A stretch of DNA of 32,928 nt from Anaerolineaceae bacterium UBA4781. Lineage in GTDB: Bacteria; Chloroflexota; Anaerolineae; Anaerolineales; Anaerolineaceae. The notes below the pieces were generated by a model that was not told the DNA's origin, searched no databases, and worked only from the letters and a program-made list of their open reading frames with translations. Shown here one piece after another: positions 7,955 to 15,362 of this stretch (position 1 is its first letter; the number at the start of each line of letters is the position of its first letter). The stretch is from positions 1 to 32,928 of the forward strand of contig DHHD01000029.1 of assembly GCA_002403105.1 (NCBI GenBank), written 5' to 3'. The translations under genes were made by a program, and so were the position numbers.

Positions 7955-8977
7955 TCATTTCTTTATCGGAGCTCCCGAAGATTGCCTTTTAATGAGAGAT
8001 GGTTTTAATAAGATTTGTTTCTTTTCCAATGGAACATTCTTGACAATTTGGATCAACATTTCACTTACCATTCCACCAATTTGGAAAATAGGTTGATGAA
8101 CAGTTGTAAGCGGAGGATGTGTATAAGCAGCTGAGGGAATATTGTCAAATCCTGTTACAGAGATATCTTTTCCAACAATTAACCCAGAATCTTGAATGGC
8201 GCTGATTGCCCCAATCGCCATCAAATCATTCAAAGCAACAATTGCTGTCGGATGCATCTTTCGCTGGATCAACTCCATCGCTCGCTCATATCCTCCCTTT
8301 TCTGTGAGGTCACCAGTTAAAATGTCTTTTTCTTGTAGATTGATCCCATGCAATTTCAATCCCTCTTTTAGTCCTGCGATACGATGGATTGCAAAAGTGT
8401 AATTCATGGAAGGAGCGATACAAGCAATCTTAGTATGACCTAGATCAACCAAGTAATCTGCGATCATCTGCATGCCAATTTCGGAGTTTTCATCTACAAA
8501 AGGGATATCATCCATTCCAGGCACTCGACCGAATGCCACAAAAGGGAAATTAACGCTGGTCAGATATTTAATGCGTTCATCTTCAACACGTGTTCTTACT
8601 ATGATGAATCCATCCACACGATTGCTTTGTACTTCATACTGATAAGTATGAATTTCTTTTTCTCCTGGCGGACAAGTTGAAACCAATAGATCATATCCGT
8701 ATGCAGATGCTTTATTTCCAATTCCTGCAAGAAATTCACTAAAAAAAGGATCTGAAAAACGAGGGCCAAAAGTTGGTAAAATAAAACCGATCGTATCCGT
8801 TGATTTTTGCCGTAATAATTGTGCCTGCCGGTTTGCAATATATCCCATTTCTTCGGCTGCTTTTCGGACTAGTTCTTTGGTTTCAGGGCTTACATCATCA
8901 TAATCATGTAATGCGCGTGAAACAGTTGTGATTGATTTTCCAACTTTTTTAGCAATATCTCGAATTGAAGGTGACAA
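7955..8977 (-). CDS. LacI/GalR-family transcriptional regulator with TTG start
   Basis: This 340-aa repressor has an N-terminal helix-turn-helix (IRDIAKKVGKSITTVSRAL), a hinge helix, and a periplasmic-binding-like sugar domain (DGFIIVRTRV, VTGFDNIPSAAYTHPPLTT). The start is placed at a TTG codon (8977) because AGGAGA lies 7 nt upstream and the HTH then begins at residue 5, the family norm. The longer frame to 9046 would translate the operator DNA itself, giving two TKTFW repeats, and overlaps the -35 box. Two CCAAAACGTTTTGG palindromes lie just upstream, so autoregulation and control of the whole sugar operon are expected. The effector is unknown, probably the transported sugar or a derivative. 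Confidence 0.9.
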   Translation of the reverse strand: MSPSIRDIAKKVGKSITTVSRALHDYDDVSPETKELVRKAAEEMGYIANRQAQLLRQKSTDTIGFILPTFGPRFSDPFFSEFLAGIGNKASAYGYDLLVSTCPPGEKEIHTYQYEVQSNRVDGFIIVRTRVEDERIKYLTSVNFPFVAFGRVPGMDDIPFVDENSEIGMQMIADYLVDLGHTKIACIAPSMNYTFAIHRIAGLKEGLKLHGINLQEKDILTGDLTEKGGYERAMELIQRKMHPTAIVALNDLMAIGAISAIQDSGLIVGKDISVTGFDNIPSAAYTHPPLTTVHQPIFQIGGMVSEMLIQIVKNVPLEKKQILLKPSLIKRQSSGAPIKK

Positions 8978-8992
8978 AGTGATTTCTCCTAG

Positions 8993-9006
8993 CCAAAACG
9001 TTTTGG
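8993..9006 (-). promoter_or_regulatory. LacI-type operator, promoter-downstream copy
   Basis: The 14-bp perfect palindrome CCAAAACGTTTTGG has the central CG typical of LacI/GalR sites. It lies just after the predicted transcription start and directly before the lacI ribosome site. It is centred 33 bp from the second copy, about three helical turns, so both face the same side of the DNA. Confidence 0.85.
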
Positions 9007-9017
9007 TTATTAGCCTA

Positions 9018-9046
9018 ATTGTATACCAAAACGTTTTGGTTTTCAA
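9018..9046 (-). promoter_or_regulatory. Sugar-operon promoter with embedded LacI operator
   Basis: On minus, -35 TTGAAA (9046-9041) and -10 TACAAT (9023-9018) are separated by exactly 17 bp. The 16-bp palindrome ACCAAAACGTTTTGGT (9040-9025) fills nearly all of the spacer, so bound repressor should exclude RNA polymerase. The predicted start is near 9011. The promoter should drive lacI and, by read-through, the transporter, GT4 and phosphorylase genes. Confidence 0.8.
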
Positions 9047-9147
9047 TAGATTTTATGAATTAGTGTGAATTATTACAGATGATTGATATCAAATATATGG
9101 AAACATTTTTACGAGAGAAAATCTCGAATAATAGAGTGAAAATTATT

Positions 9148-9177
9148 GTCTTAGCCATAGGTACCTATGGCTAAGAC
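9148..9177 (-). terminator. 30-bp perfect palindrome after uraA, probable terminator
   Basis: The halves 9148-9162 and 9163-9177 are exact reverse complements; as RNA this gives a 13-bp stem with a GUAC loop. On minus it follows the uraA stop by 12 bp and is trailed by AATAATTTT, a weak U tail, so it probably ends uraA transcription and insulates the sugar promoter region. A protein-binding role is also possible. Confidence 0.6.
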
Positions 9178-9189
9178 TTGGTCTACAAC

Positions 9190-10560
9190 CTACTTTTTCT
9201 TATCAAATACACGGAAGATCAGGTTCAATACAATTCCCAGCAGCGCTCCGGTCGCGATCGCCGGCCAGCCATCCGGGAAGATGGATTGCAACAGGGGAAT
9301 GGGCATAAGTCCATTGGCATAGCCAATGTGCCCACCTACGCCAATGATGAAAATGACAGCACCGATCGCCAGATTGCGCGGGTCGAACATATCCACCTTC
9401 TCCTCGATCATCAGTGCAACACCCTGCATACCGATCACACCAAAGAGATAAATGGAAAGACCACCACTCACGGCAGTGGGAATACTGCGCACAACACCGC
9501 TCAAGATGCCACTGAAAGAAAGCACAATAGCCATGACCGCAGCACAGATCAATGAATAACCGGAATAATTTTGAGTAATGACCATCAGGGAATTATTTTC
9601 TCCGTAATTCGTTCCGGCTGCGCCACCGAACAGACCATTGATCATATCGCCAATGCCATCCAGAACGAGGTTGAAACCGACATGTTTACTCAATCCGCTC
9701 TTTTCCCGCCCTTTTTGTTCCGCCAGCTTATCGACATATAAACTGATCTGGAACAGATGTGCGGTCGATTCCGGGATGGTCGCAATAGCCATGATACCGA
9801 TGCTCGCAATGGCAGTGATCGAAAGGTCGCTGGTGAAGGAGGGCAGAGTGATATGCGGAACGACCAGAAATTCGGATTGGGTTATCAATGAAAAATCGAC
9901 CAATCCCAAAGGTATCGCCACCACATATCCGACAATAGCCCCCAGAAGAATTGGCAGCATACCGATAAACCCTTTGCCGCGCAAGAATACAGAGAAAAAG
10001 ATGGTTGCAAGCAAGGTAACAAATGCTGCCAACCACCAAGCGCCGTTATCTGTCACTCCAAAAGCGCCCCCGCTCGCATTCTGCAGCGCAGTATACCCAA
10101 GGGAAAAGCCGATCACACATGCAACAGAACCGGTAACAACGGGCGGCAATATTTTATTAATAAAGGTCTTGCCTCCACAATAATGGATTAACAAACCGGC
10201 TAAAATATTGATCGCGCCAGTGCAAACAATGCCTGCCTGGGCTGTGCGGATCAATTCATCGGATGCTACTACCCCATACTGCGCTTTGGTGATCGCCATA
10301 ATGGCAGCCAGATAGCTGAAACTCGAACCATAGTAGAGGGGAATAAAAGTACCAATTTTTAGTTTGGATAAGATCAATGCCACCAGGGTCGCTACACCTG
10401 AAGCCAGCAGCACTGTGTTGATATGAAAACCAACCAGCAGTGCCACCAACACCGTCGCCGGGAACATGGTCAGAACGTGCTGTAATCCCAACAGCAGCAT
10501 TCTGCCAATCGGCGGTTTGTCATTCGGAAGATAATAATTATTTTTTGCAACCTCTTTCAT
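9190..10560 (-). CDS. uraA: Uracil/xanthine permease, NCS2 family (UraA-like)
   Basis: This 456-aa nucleobase transporter of the NCS2/NAT family has about 14 hydrophobic segments and should import uracil (possibly xanthine) with protons. It shows the family N-terminus (PIGRMLLLGLQHVLTMF), the substrate-site acidic residues in ATIPESTAHL and GTNYGENNSL, and the late NCS2 motif region LAIGAVIFIIGVGG. AAAGGAGA precedes the ATG. The upstream leader ORF, terminator and promoter suggest transcription attenuation tied to pyrimidine supply. No pyr or upp gene is adjacent, so uracil is favoured over xanthine only by family resemblance. Confidence 0.88.
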   Translation of the reverse strand: MKEVAKNNYYLPNDKPPIGRMLLLGLQHVLTMFPATVLVALLVGFHINTVLLASGVATLVALILSKLKIGTFIPLYYGSSFSYLAAIMAITKAQYGVVASDELIRTAQAGIVCTGAINILAGLLIHYCGGKTFINKILPPVVTGSVACVIGFSLGYTALQNASGGAFGVTDNGAWWLAAFVTLLATIFFSVFLRGKGFIGMLPILLGAIVGYVVAIPLGLVDFSLITQSEFLVVPHITLPSFTSDLSITAIASIGIMAIATIPESTAHLFQISLYVDKLAEQKGREKSGLSKHVGFNLVLDGIGDMINGLFGGAAGTNYGENNSLMVITQNYSGYSLICAAVMAIVLSFSGILSGVVRSIPTAVSGGLSIYLFGVIGMQGVALMIEEKVDMFDPRNLAIGAVIFIIGVGGHIGYANGLMPIPLLQSIFPDGWPAIATGALLGIVLNLIFRVFDKKK

Positions 10561-10587
10561 TTTTTTCTCCTTTGTTTAATTTTTTAT

Positions 10588-10615
10588 AAAAAAAGACCCC
10601 CGAAAAATGGGGGCC
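10588..10615 (-). terminator. Intrinsic terminator in the uraA leader (probable attenuator)
   Basis: A 7-bp GC stem (GGCCCCC with GGGGGTC) and a 7-nt loop are followed on minus by seven Ts (10594-10588). It lies between the leader ORF stop (10621) and the uraA ribosome site, with no convincing -35 between it and uraA, so uraA transcription must pass it. On plus it also has a T tail (10616-10622), so it can stop transcription in both directions. Confidence 0.8.
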
Positions 10616-10620
10616 TTTTT

Positions 10621-10695
10621 TTATCGAATGAAAATGGCCAACAGACCTGAATAGATCCAGGTGGTAAATTTCATTTTTGTACACTTTTTTCGCAT
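10621..10695 (-). CDS. 24-aa leader peptide ahead of uraA
   Basis: This short ORF encodes a peptide that begins MRKKCTKMKF, continues hydrophobic (SGLLAIF) and ends IR. It has a good ribosome site (AGGAG, spacing about 6-7 nt) and starts about 20 nt after a strong promoter. Its TAA is only 5 nt from the first base of the terminator stem, so a ribosome finishing translation would sit on the 5' arm. That layout matches the E. coli pyrBI attenuator logic: tight coupling at low UTP blocks the hairpin. It could instead be a tiny membrane peptide in its own right. Confidence 0.6.
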   Translation of the reverse strand: MRKKCTKMKFTTWIYSGLLAIFIR

Positions 10696-10722
10696 GCTTT
10701 CTCCTGTCGGCAAAACTGTTTG

Positions 10723-10751
10723 AATATAGCATAAATATTCTTTCCTGTAAA
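10723..10751 (-). promoter_or_regulatory. Promoter of the uraA leader
   Basis: On minus, -35 TTTACA (10751-10746), a 17-bp spacer and -10 TATATT (10728-10723) are preceded by an extended TGC. Transcription would begin near 10716, giving a roughly 155-nt leader before uraA. Confidence 0.7.
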
Positions 10752-10885
10752 TGGTCTGGACAACTTTTAATCTTAAATTTTCTCTCCTTATAATCTGTAA
10801 TACTATTGGCAACATTCCTTTATTATTTATTCGTCTAAAGATTGTTCCAAAACGTGATGATAGAATTGCATGAAAAAGAGATGCA

Positions 10886-11608
10886 ATGGCAAAGACAAAC
10901 CTAGGGAAAGAGAATTATTCTTCATTCGCAAAACGCTACGCGCAAAGGATCGTAGGAAATTCACACAATGCTTTTTATGAACGCCCGGCTACTCTTTCAC
11001 TTTTGCCGGATGTGAAGGGCCTTTCAGTTCTTGATGCCGGTTGTGGACCAGGTATATACAGTACCTGGTTGGTTGAGCATGGTGCTGCTGTAACAGCAGT
11101 GGATGCCACCCCTGAATTTGTGCAAATGACAAAGGAACGTATCAATCAGAATACCACTGTCTTACAGTGGGATCTGGAAGAACCACTCACTTTTGCACAG
11201 GATGGATATTTTGATATTGTGCTCTGCTCACTTGTGATGGATTATATAAAGGATTGGCTGCCTGTATTTAAAGATTTTTTTCGATTATTAAAACCAGGCG
11301 GTTCTTTTATTTTTTCCTGTGGGCATCCTGCTTCTGATTTTTACAGAAATTGGCCAGATGATAATTATTTCGATCTGGCTTTACATGAAATAGAATGGTA
11401 TGGTTTCGGAAAACCCTACCCTCTGATCAAAAGCTATCGGCGCTCTCTACAGGCTGTACTCAATCCATTAATCGAAGCCGGTTTTCGGCTTGACCGGGTA
11501 CTTGAACCTCGCCCTGCCCCGGATTTTCCAAGAACCCTGGCTACTGAGGATACATACCAGAATTTGATACATGAACCGTGTTTTCTGCACCTACGTGCTA
11601 TCAAATAA
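10886..11608 (+). CDS. Class I SAM-dependent methyltransferase
   Basis: This 240-aa soluble methyltransferase of the UbiE/Methyltransf_11 type has motif I VLDAGCGPG (48-56), an acidic motif II end (VTAVDATPEF), motif III DIVLCSLVMDYIKD and post-motif LLKPGGSFIFSCGHP. The substrate is not evident; relatives act on small molecules, quinones or tRNA. It is read alone, divergent from the uraA leader. A TATAAT box at 10789-10794 would leave a UTR of roughly 85 nt, in which I see no riboswitch. The start has only a weak AAAGAG site. It may be co-transcribed with the ECF S component 66 bp downstream, though that gene has its own strong ribosome site. Confidence 0.85.
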   Translation: MAKTNLGKENYSSFAKRYAQRIVGNSHNAFYERPATLSLLPDVKGLSVLDAGCGPGIYSTWLVEHGAAVTAVDATPEFVQMTKERINQNTTVLQWDLEEPLTFAQDGYFDIVLCSLVMDYIKDWLPVFKDFFRLLKPGGSFIFSCGHPASDFYRNWPDDNYFDLALHEIEWYGFGKPYPLIKSYRRSLQAVLNPLIEAGFRLDRVLEPRPAPDFPRTLATEDTYQNLIHEPCFLHLRAIK

Positions 11609-11674
11609 TTGACCCTGCAGATCTTTGTTTTTACAAACATGTTAAAATGAGTGTTTATTTGGAGGAACTTATCT

Positions 11675-12253
11675 ATGAACCGTGATCGTACACGAAAAAT
11701 TGTAACAACCGGGTTGATGGCAGCCATCGCCTGCTTACTGGGAGCGACACACTGGGGTTTCATCCCCTGGATCGGAGGGGTATCCCTCACCATCCTGCAA
11801 ATTCCGGTGATCATTGCCGCTGTGCTGGAAGGACCACTCTCGGGCGCCATCGTGGGCCTTATCTTTGGCATCTTCAGCATGATCCAGGCTGCGGTCGCCC
11901 CCACCGGTCCAACGGATGTGTGGTTCACTAATCCTGTGCTGGCAGTGCTGCCGCGCCTTTTCATTGGTCCGGCCGCCTGGGGTATCTATACCGTTCTCAA
12001 ACACTGGCGTGCAGTGAGTTTGTTAGCTGCCGGAGCTGTGGGGAGCCTGATCAATACTGTTTTAGTACTCGCTACCATTGGATTGTTGGGGTATCTGCCC
12101 TGGCAAGCTTTGGGAGCAGTTGTGGTTACCAACGGACTTCCTGAAATGGTTGCTTCGGCATTGATCACGCTGGCTGTCATTGGTACCTACTGGCAGCTAC
12201 CCAGCAAAAAGAAAGGCTCTGATCTGGAAGACAAAAAAAGCGGTTCGAAATGA
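11675..12253 (+). CDS. ECF transporter S component (vitamin-binding subunit)
   Basis: This 192-aa integral membrane substrate-binding subunit of an energy-coupling-factor importer (ECF_trnsprt family) has six hydrophobic segments. The N-terminal RTRKIVTTGLMAAIACLLGA carries the usual Ala-rich first helix that meets EcfT, and WFTNPVLAVLPRLFIGPAAW lies mid-protein. The start at 11675 has GGAGG at 11661-11665; an in-frame GTG at 11651 would overlap that site. The substrate cannot be assigned; the general look is of the pantothenate/folate-like S subunits. It converges on ecfT and ecfA (next genes, opposite strand), which likely power it. A terminator overlaps its stop codon. Confidence 0.85.
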   Translation: MNRDRTRKIVTTGLMAAIACLLGATHWGFIPWIGGVSLTILQIPVIIAAVLEGPLSGAIVGLIFGIFSMIQAAVAPTGPTDVWFTNPVLAVLPRLFIGPAAWGIYTVLKHWRAVSLLAAGAVGSLINTVLVLATIGLLGYLPWQALGAVVVTNGLPEMVASALITLAVIGTYWQLPSKKKGSDLEDKKSGSK

Positions 12254-12266
12254 ACCGCTTTTTGTT
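12239..12266 (+). terminator. Intrinsic terminator overlapping the S-component stop codon
   Basis: The 8-bp stem AGCGGTTC / GAACCGCT with a 5-nt loop is followed by TTTTTGTT. The TGA stop (12251-12253) lies within the hairpin's loop-to-stem junction. A-rich sequence on the left makes it usable from the other strand. Confidence 0.8.
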
Positions 12267-12317
12267 ACTAGATGCTCATTTGTCTAAATCGTTCTTGTAT
12301 TCTCGCTATTTTGAAAA

Positions 12318-13151
12318 TTAATGAAATAGCGGTAGATACAAAACTGCTGTCGTGATCCCCAGTCCTACCAGCAGAAAAATAGCATCCACCGAAGTAATGT
12401 GATATTCATAGTAATGACTGCGTTTTGGGTATATTCCATATCCCCGGCACAGCATGGCATCTGCAATCCGTTCGGATTGCTGCAGTGTATTGAGAAAAAG
12501 TGGAGTTATTAACGGCAGAACCAATTGAATACGTTTCAGAATACCACCCCTCCCCATATCCCAGGATGCTCCACGCGCCGCTTGCGACTTGGCAATCTCT
12601 TCCATGCGCAGTGCCAGCAGAGGTAGAAAGCGCAGCATGATCTGGATCACCATAACCAGCATACCCGTTCGAATACCCAATGCCTCCAAAGGACGCAGCA
12701 GCATTTCTAAACCATGATTCATCTCAAGTGTCGAAAGCACCGCTGTCATCAATCCCAAAACCAGGGCCAGTGTCAGAAAGCGCATTAGCATGCGCACTGC
12801 AGAAAGCAAAATGCTGTCATAAATAGAAATGAACTTCCACTGCCAGATAAGCATTGAACTTTCATCAGGGCGATAGATCAATAACTGCAGGAGAAATAGA
12901 AGAAGGACAAAAGGAAAAATCGACCGGATGGTCCGTAAGCAGGGCGAAAGTGGAACATGCGCCATCCAAAAACCGATCAGCGCACAGAATAATCCCAAAA
13001 GGAGCCCGTTAATAGAAGTTGTTAGAGCCACTCCGAGGAGAAGAGCGCTGAAAAACAGCACTTTCATGCGTGCGTCCCGGCGGTGCAGAAAAGAAACGCC
13101 AGGGTAATAATAGCCGATACCGATGGAGCGCAAATATTCAAAAGCGGGCAT
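12318..13151 (-). CDS. ecfT: ECF transporter transmembrane coupling protein EcfT
   Basis: This 277-aa EcfT-type protein couples the ATPases to S components. It has five or so membrane helices and a cytoplasmic helical region carrying the two short Ala-Arg-Gly-type motifs: QAARGASW and, later, MLCRGYGIYPK. The ATG overlaps the end of the ATPase gene by 14 bp, with its ribosome site (GGGAGGTG) inside that gene, so the two are translationally coupled. The S component is convergent, suggesting this module serves it and perhaps other S subunits elsewhere in the genome. Confidence 0.9.
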   Translation of the reverse strand: MPAFEYLRSIGIGYYYPGVSFLHRRDARMKVLFFSALLLGVALTTSINGLLLGLFCALIGFWMAHVPLSPCLRTIRSIFPFVLLLFLLQLLIYRPDESSMLIWQWKFISIYDSILLSAVRMLMRFLTLALVLGLMTAVLSTLEMNHGLEMLLRPLEALGIRTGMLVMVIQIMLRFLPLLALRMEEIAKSQAARGASWDMGRGGILKRIQLVLPLITPLFLNTLQQSERIADAMLCRGYGIYPKRSHYYEYHITSVDAIFLLVGLGITTAVLYLPLFH

Positions 13152-14892
13152 CTACACCTCCCGCCATCCTTGTGCGCAACCAACCAACTATGGAATCCCA
13201 GCGTACCATTTCAACAGGAATTTCCCAGCCCTTTTTACGCAATGCTTCGGCAATCCTTAATTCCAATGGAATTTCCAAACCCCAATCATGCAGATCAGGC
13301 TGAAAGAATAAATCGACCGTTGTCCCCTGCGAAACTATTTTCCCGCTGTGCAGCACGATCGCTTTTTGCACAATTTGCAGCAGGTCGCGCATAGTATGGG
13401 TGCTTAAAATAAGTGTCTTTCCTTCCTCCTTCAACCTGTTTACAAGTTGGATCATTTCTTGATGGATGAGCGGATCCAAACCCGCAAATGGCTCATCCAG
13501 CAGCAATACCTGGGGCTGCACCACCAGATACGAAGCAAGCGCGACCCTGCGCTTTTGCCCCCCGCTTAAGCTGAATAGGGGGCGATCCACAAACTGCTCA
13601 AAATCCAATCCAACCGCCTGCATTGCAATCTGTACCAGATCGCGCAATTTTCCTGTGTAACCCAATGTGCGAGCCGCGTATGCGATCTCATCTCCTACAT
13701 ACATCTCGAAAAATTGCGCTTCCGGAAGCTGAAAAACCAGACCCACCTGCTGGCGCAGTGTTTTAACATCCACATCCGCCCGGCTGAGATCAAATTCCCC
13801 AATGCGCACCATTCCCTGCTGCGGGCGGATCAATCCATTCAAATGCTGCAAAAGCGTGGATTTCCCCGAACCAGTATGTCCAACAAGTCCAACACTTTCG
13901 GCTTTCGCTAAAGAGAAGGTGATATCCTGCAAGGTAGGTTGTGCCAGGGGAGTACCTGCCATATAAGTATGCGAGAGATGGTTAAAGTGAATGAAATCCT
14001 CTTCGAGGTCATTCTGCTGAATCATTTTGTTCGTTCGTTCCCCTCCAACCCCGGATCGTGGAATTTTCCCGAGGTCAGTGAGCAGCGCCTCTTCTGATCT
14101 GTAAAAATCAGCCAGGTCCGGGAAATAAGATCGCAGATCTTGCGTAAATTTCAATAGATCAGGAAGGATCAAGCTATATTCCCTTAATGCCTTTTCATCT
14201 TTAAAAACTTCGTATGGAGATCCGTCCAAAACAAGCTGCCCGGCGTGCAAAACGAGAATGCGATCGGCAGTCAGAACTTCATCCAAATCATGGGTAACGT
14301 GGATGATGGTAAATCCCTGCTTGTGGAAGGTTGTCATCACATCCAACAATTCTTTGCGAGATTGTGGATCGAGCATGGCAGTTGTCTCATCAAAGATCAA
14401 GCACGCGGGTCGCATTGCCAGAACTCCAGCAAGTGCAACACGTTGGGTTTCTCCGGCAGATAATAGATAGGTTTGCCGCTCTTTGAGATGCAAAGCACCA
14501 CTCATAGTCAAACTGGCAGCTACACGTTCTCTGATTTCGGAGTGGGATAAACACAAATTTTCAGGACCAAAGGCTGTATCCTCTTCTACCAGAGAAGCCA
14601 CGATCTGGTCACGTGGATTCTGAAAGACTAATCCAATCTTGCTAAAAATATCGGCATGATGATTACGGTCAGAAGTGAAATATCCATCGACCAATACCCA
14701 ACCGCTATCGGGTGTGATCAGTCCATTTATTAATTGAACAAGGGTTGTTTTCCCAGATCCGTTCGCCCCTATAATTGCGATGTGTTCCCCCGGTTGGATC
14801 GTGAATGAAATATCGCGCACAGCTTGAATGCGCTCCCCGGAAGGAAGTATATAGGAATATTGAACATGATTCAATTCGATCATTTTTTTCAT
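13138..14892 (-). CDS. Fused double ATPase of an ECF transporter (EcfA-EcfA')
   Basis: This 584-aa protein has two complete ABC ATPase domains in one chain, replacing the usual EcfA1/EcfA2 pair. Domain 1: Walker A GANGSGKT (42-49), VFQNPRDQIVA Q-loop, signature LSAGETQRVALAG, Walker B ACLIFDETTAMLDP. Domain 2 from about residue 305: Walker A GHTGSGKS near 337, VFQLPEAQFF, canonical LSGGQKRRVALAS, VLLLDEPFAGLDP. The domain 1 signature has SAGE in place of SGGQ, so the two sites may be unequal. The longest frame starts at 14931, inside a terminator hairpin, so I place the start at 14892 (MKKMIEL) with 14883 as alternative. No clear ribosome site exists; a TAGAAT box just upstream hints at a nearly leaderless start. 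Confidence 0.88.
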   Translation of the reverse strand: MKKMIELNHVQYSYILPSGERIQAVRDISFTIQPGEHIAIIGANGSGKTTLVQLINGLITPDSGWVLVDGYFTSDRNHHADIFSKIGLVFQNPRDQIVASLVEEDTAFGPENLCLSHSEIRERVAASLTMSGALHLKERQTYLLSAGETQRVALAGVLAMRPACLIFDETTAMLDPQSRKELLDVMTTFHKQGFTIIHVTHDLDEVLTADRILVLHAGQLVLDGSPYEVFKDEKALREYSLILPDLLKFTQDLRSYFPDLADFYRSEEALLTDLGKIPRSGVGGERTNKMIQQNDLEEDFIHFNHLSHTYMAGTPLAQPTLQDITFSLAKAESVGLVGHTGSGKSTLLQHLNGLIRPQQGMVRIGEFDLSRADVDVKTLRQQVGLVFQLPEAQFFEMYVGDEIAYAARTLGYTGKLRDLVQIAMQAVGLDFEQFVDRPLFSLSGGQKRRVALASYLVVQPQVLLLDEPFAGLDPLIHQEMIQLVNRLKEEGKTLILSTHTMRDLLQIVQKAIVLHSGKIVSQGTTVDLFFQPDLHDWGLEIPLELRIAEALRKKGWEIPVEMVRWDSIVGWLRTRMAGGVDARF

Positions 14893-14922
14893 CTGTTTCG
14901 AGCAACCCATTCTAACATTGAA

Positions 14923-14956
14923 AAAAGGCATTGAATCATAAGCTTCAATGCCTTTT
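14923..14956. terminator. Bidirectional terminator between lysW-like and ecfA genes
   Basis: A 13-bp perfect stem (14923-14935 with 14944-14956) and an 8-nt loop has T-rich tails on both sides. On minus it ends the LysW-like transcript (stop at 14982), which means ecfA needs its own promoter beyond it. Confidence 0.8.
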
Positions 14957-14981
14957 CTTTACAAATTATCCGAATGATTGA

Positions 14982-15170
14982 TTATCTTTCTTCGTCTAAT
15001 AACTCCTCACTATCATCAAAGTCCATCATAGGGTAATCCAGCTCGAGGGGATCCAACCAGACTACTTCGAGTTCTGCGCCGCAAGAATCACATACCACCT
15101 GCTTGCCGACGCGCGGCTGCGAACCAACATTGACATCACTTCCGCAATCCGGGCATACTGCCGTTTTCAT
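14982..15170 (-). CDS. LysW-like zinc-ribbon mini-protein lacking the carrier C-terminus
   Basis: This 62-aa acidic protein has a TFIIB-like zinc ribbon: CPDCG (6-10) and CDSCG (27-31), followed by AELEVVWLDPLEL, which matches the LysW/ArgW amino-group carrier core. In the AAA lysine or ornithine route, LysW carries the intermediate on its C-terminal Glu within EDWGE. Here the tail is EELLDEER with Arg last, so the attachment site is absent. No lysX, lysZ, lysY or lysJ is nearby. It is therefore probably a paralogue or a stand-alone zinc ribbon, not the biosynthetic carrier. AAAGGAGAT precedes the ATG. A 10-bp-range inverted repeat (15207-15214 with 15219-15226) upstream could be an operator. 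Confidence 0.8.
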   Translation of the reverse strand: MKTAVCPDCGSDVNVGSQPRVGKQVVCDSCGAELEVVWLDPLELDYPMMDFDDSEELLDEER

Positions 15171-15206
15171 CTTTTCTTATCTCCTTTTAGATGAACAAGT
15201 AATTTG

Positions 15207-15226
15207 AATCCATTTGTCAATGGATT
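15207..15226. repeat. Small inverted repeat upstream of the LysW-like gene
   Basis: AATCCATT and AATGGATT flank a 4-nt spacer about 37 bp upstream of the lysW-like start on minus. It has no T tail, so it is a hairpin or protein site of unknown use. The rest of 15171-15362 shows no gene. Confidence 0.4.
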
Positions 15227-15362
15227 TATTGCGGGCAATATTACACCAATTTAATTAAAATGAGAAGATGGAAAATCCTCAAATATAACGTGTCTTTTTC
15301 ATCGAAATCGCATTAGAATCAGCGCAGTTTAAAATAAAATCATTTCTCAGGGAAAAAGCCAC

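Noticed and set aside
9638..10183. 181-codon open frame on plus, antisense to uraA
   Set aside because: It lies wholly inside uraA, has no ribosome site and no recognisable domain; it is a shadow of a codon-biased membrane gene.
10538..10815. Longer frames on minus around the uraA leader (64 codons each)
   Set aside because: One of these contains the 24-residue leader in frame but begins upstream of the predicted promoter start; the other overlaps the uraA start in another frame. Only the short leader has a ribosome site.
10789..10885. Riboswitch in the methyltransferase leader
   Set aside because: No conserved aptamer-like pairing pattern or terminator was found; only a possible -10 box.
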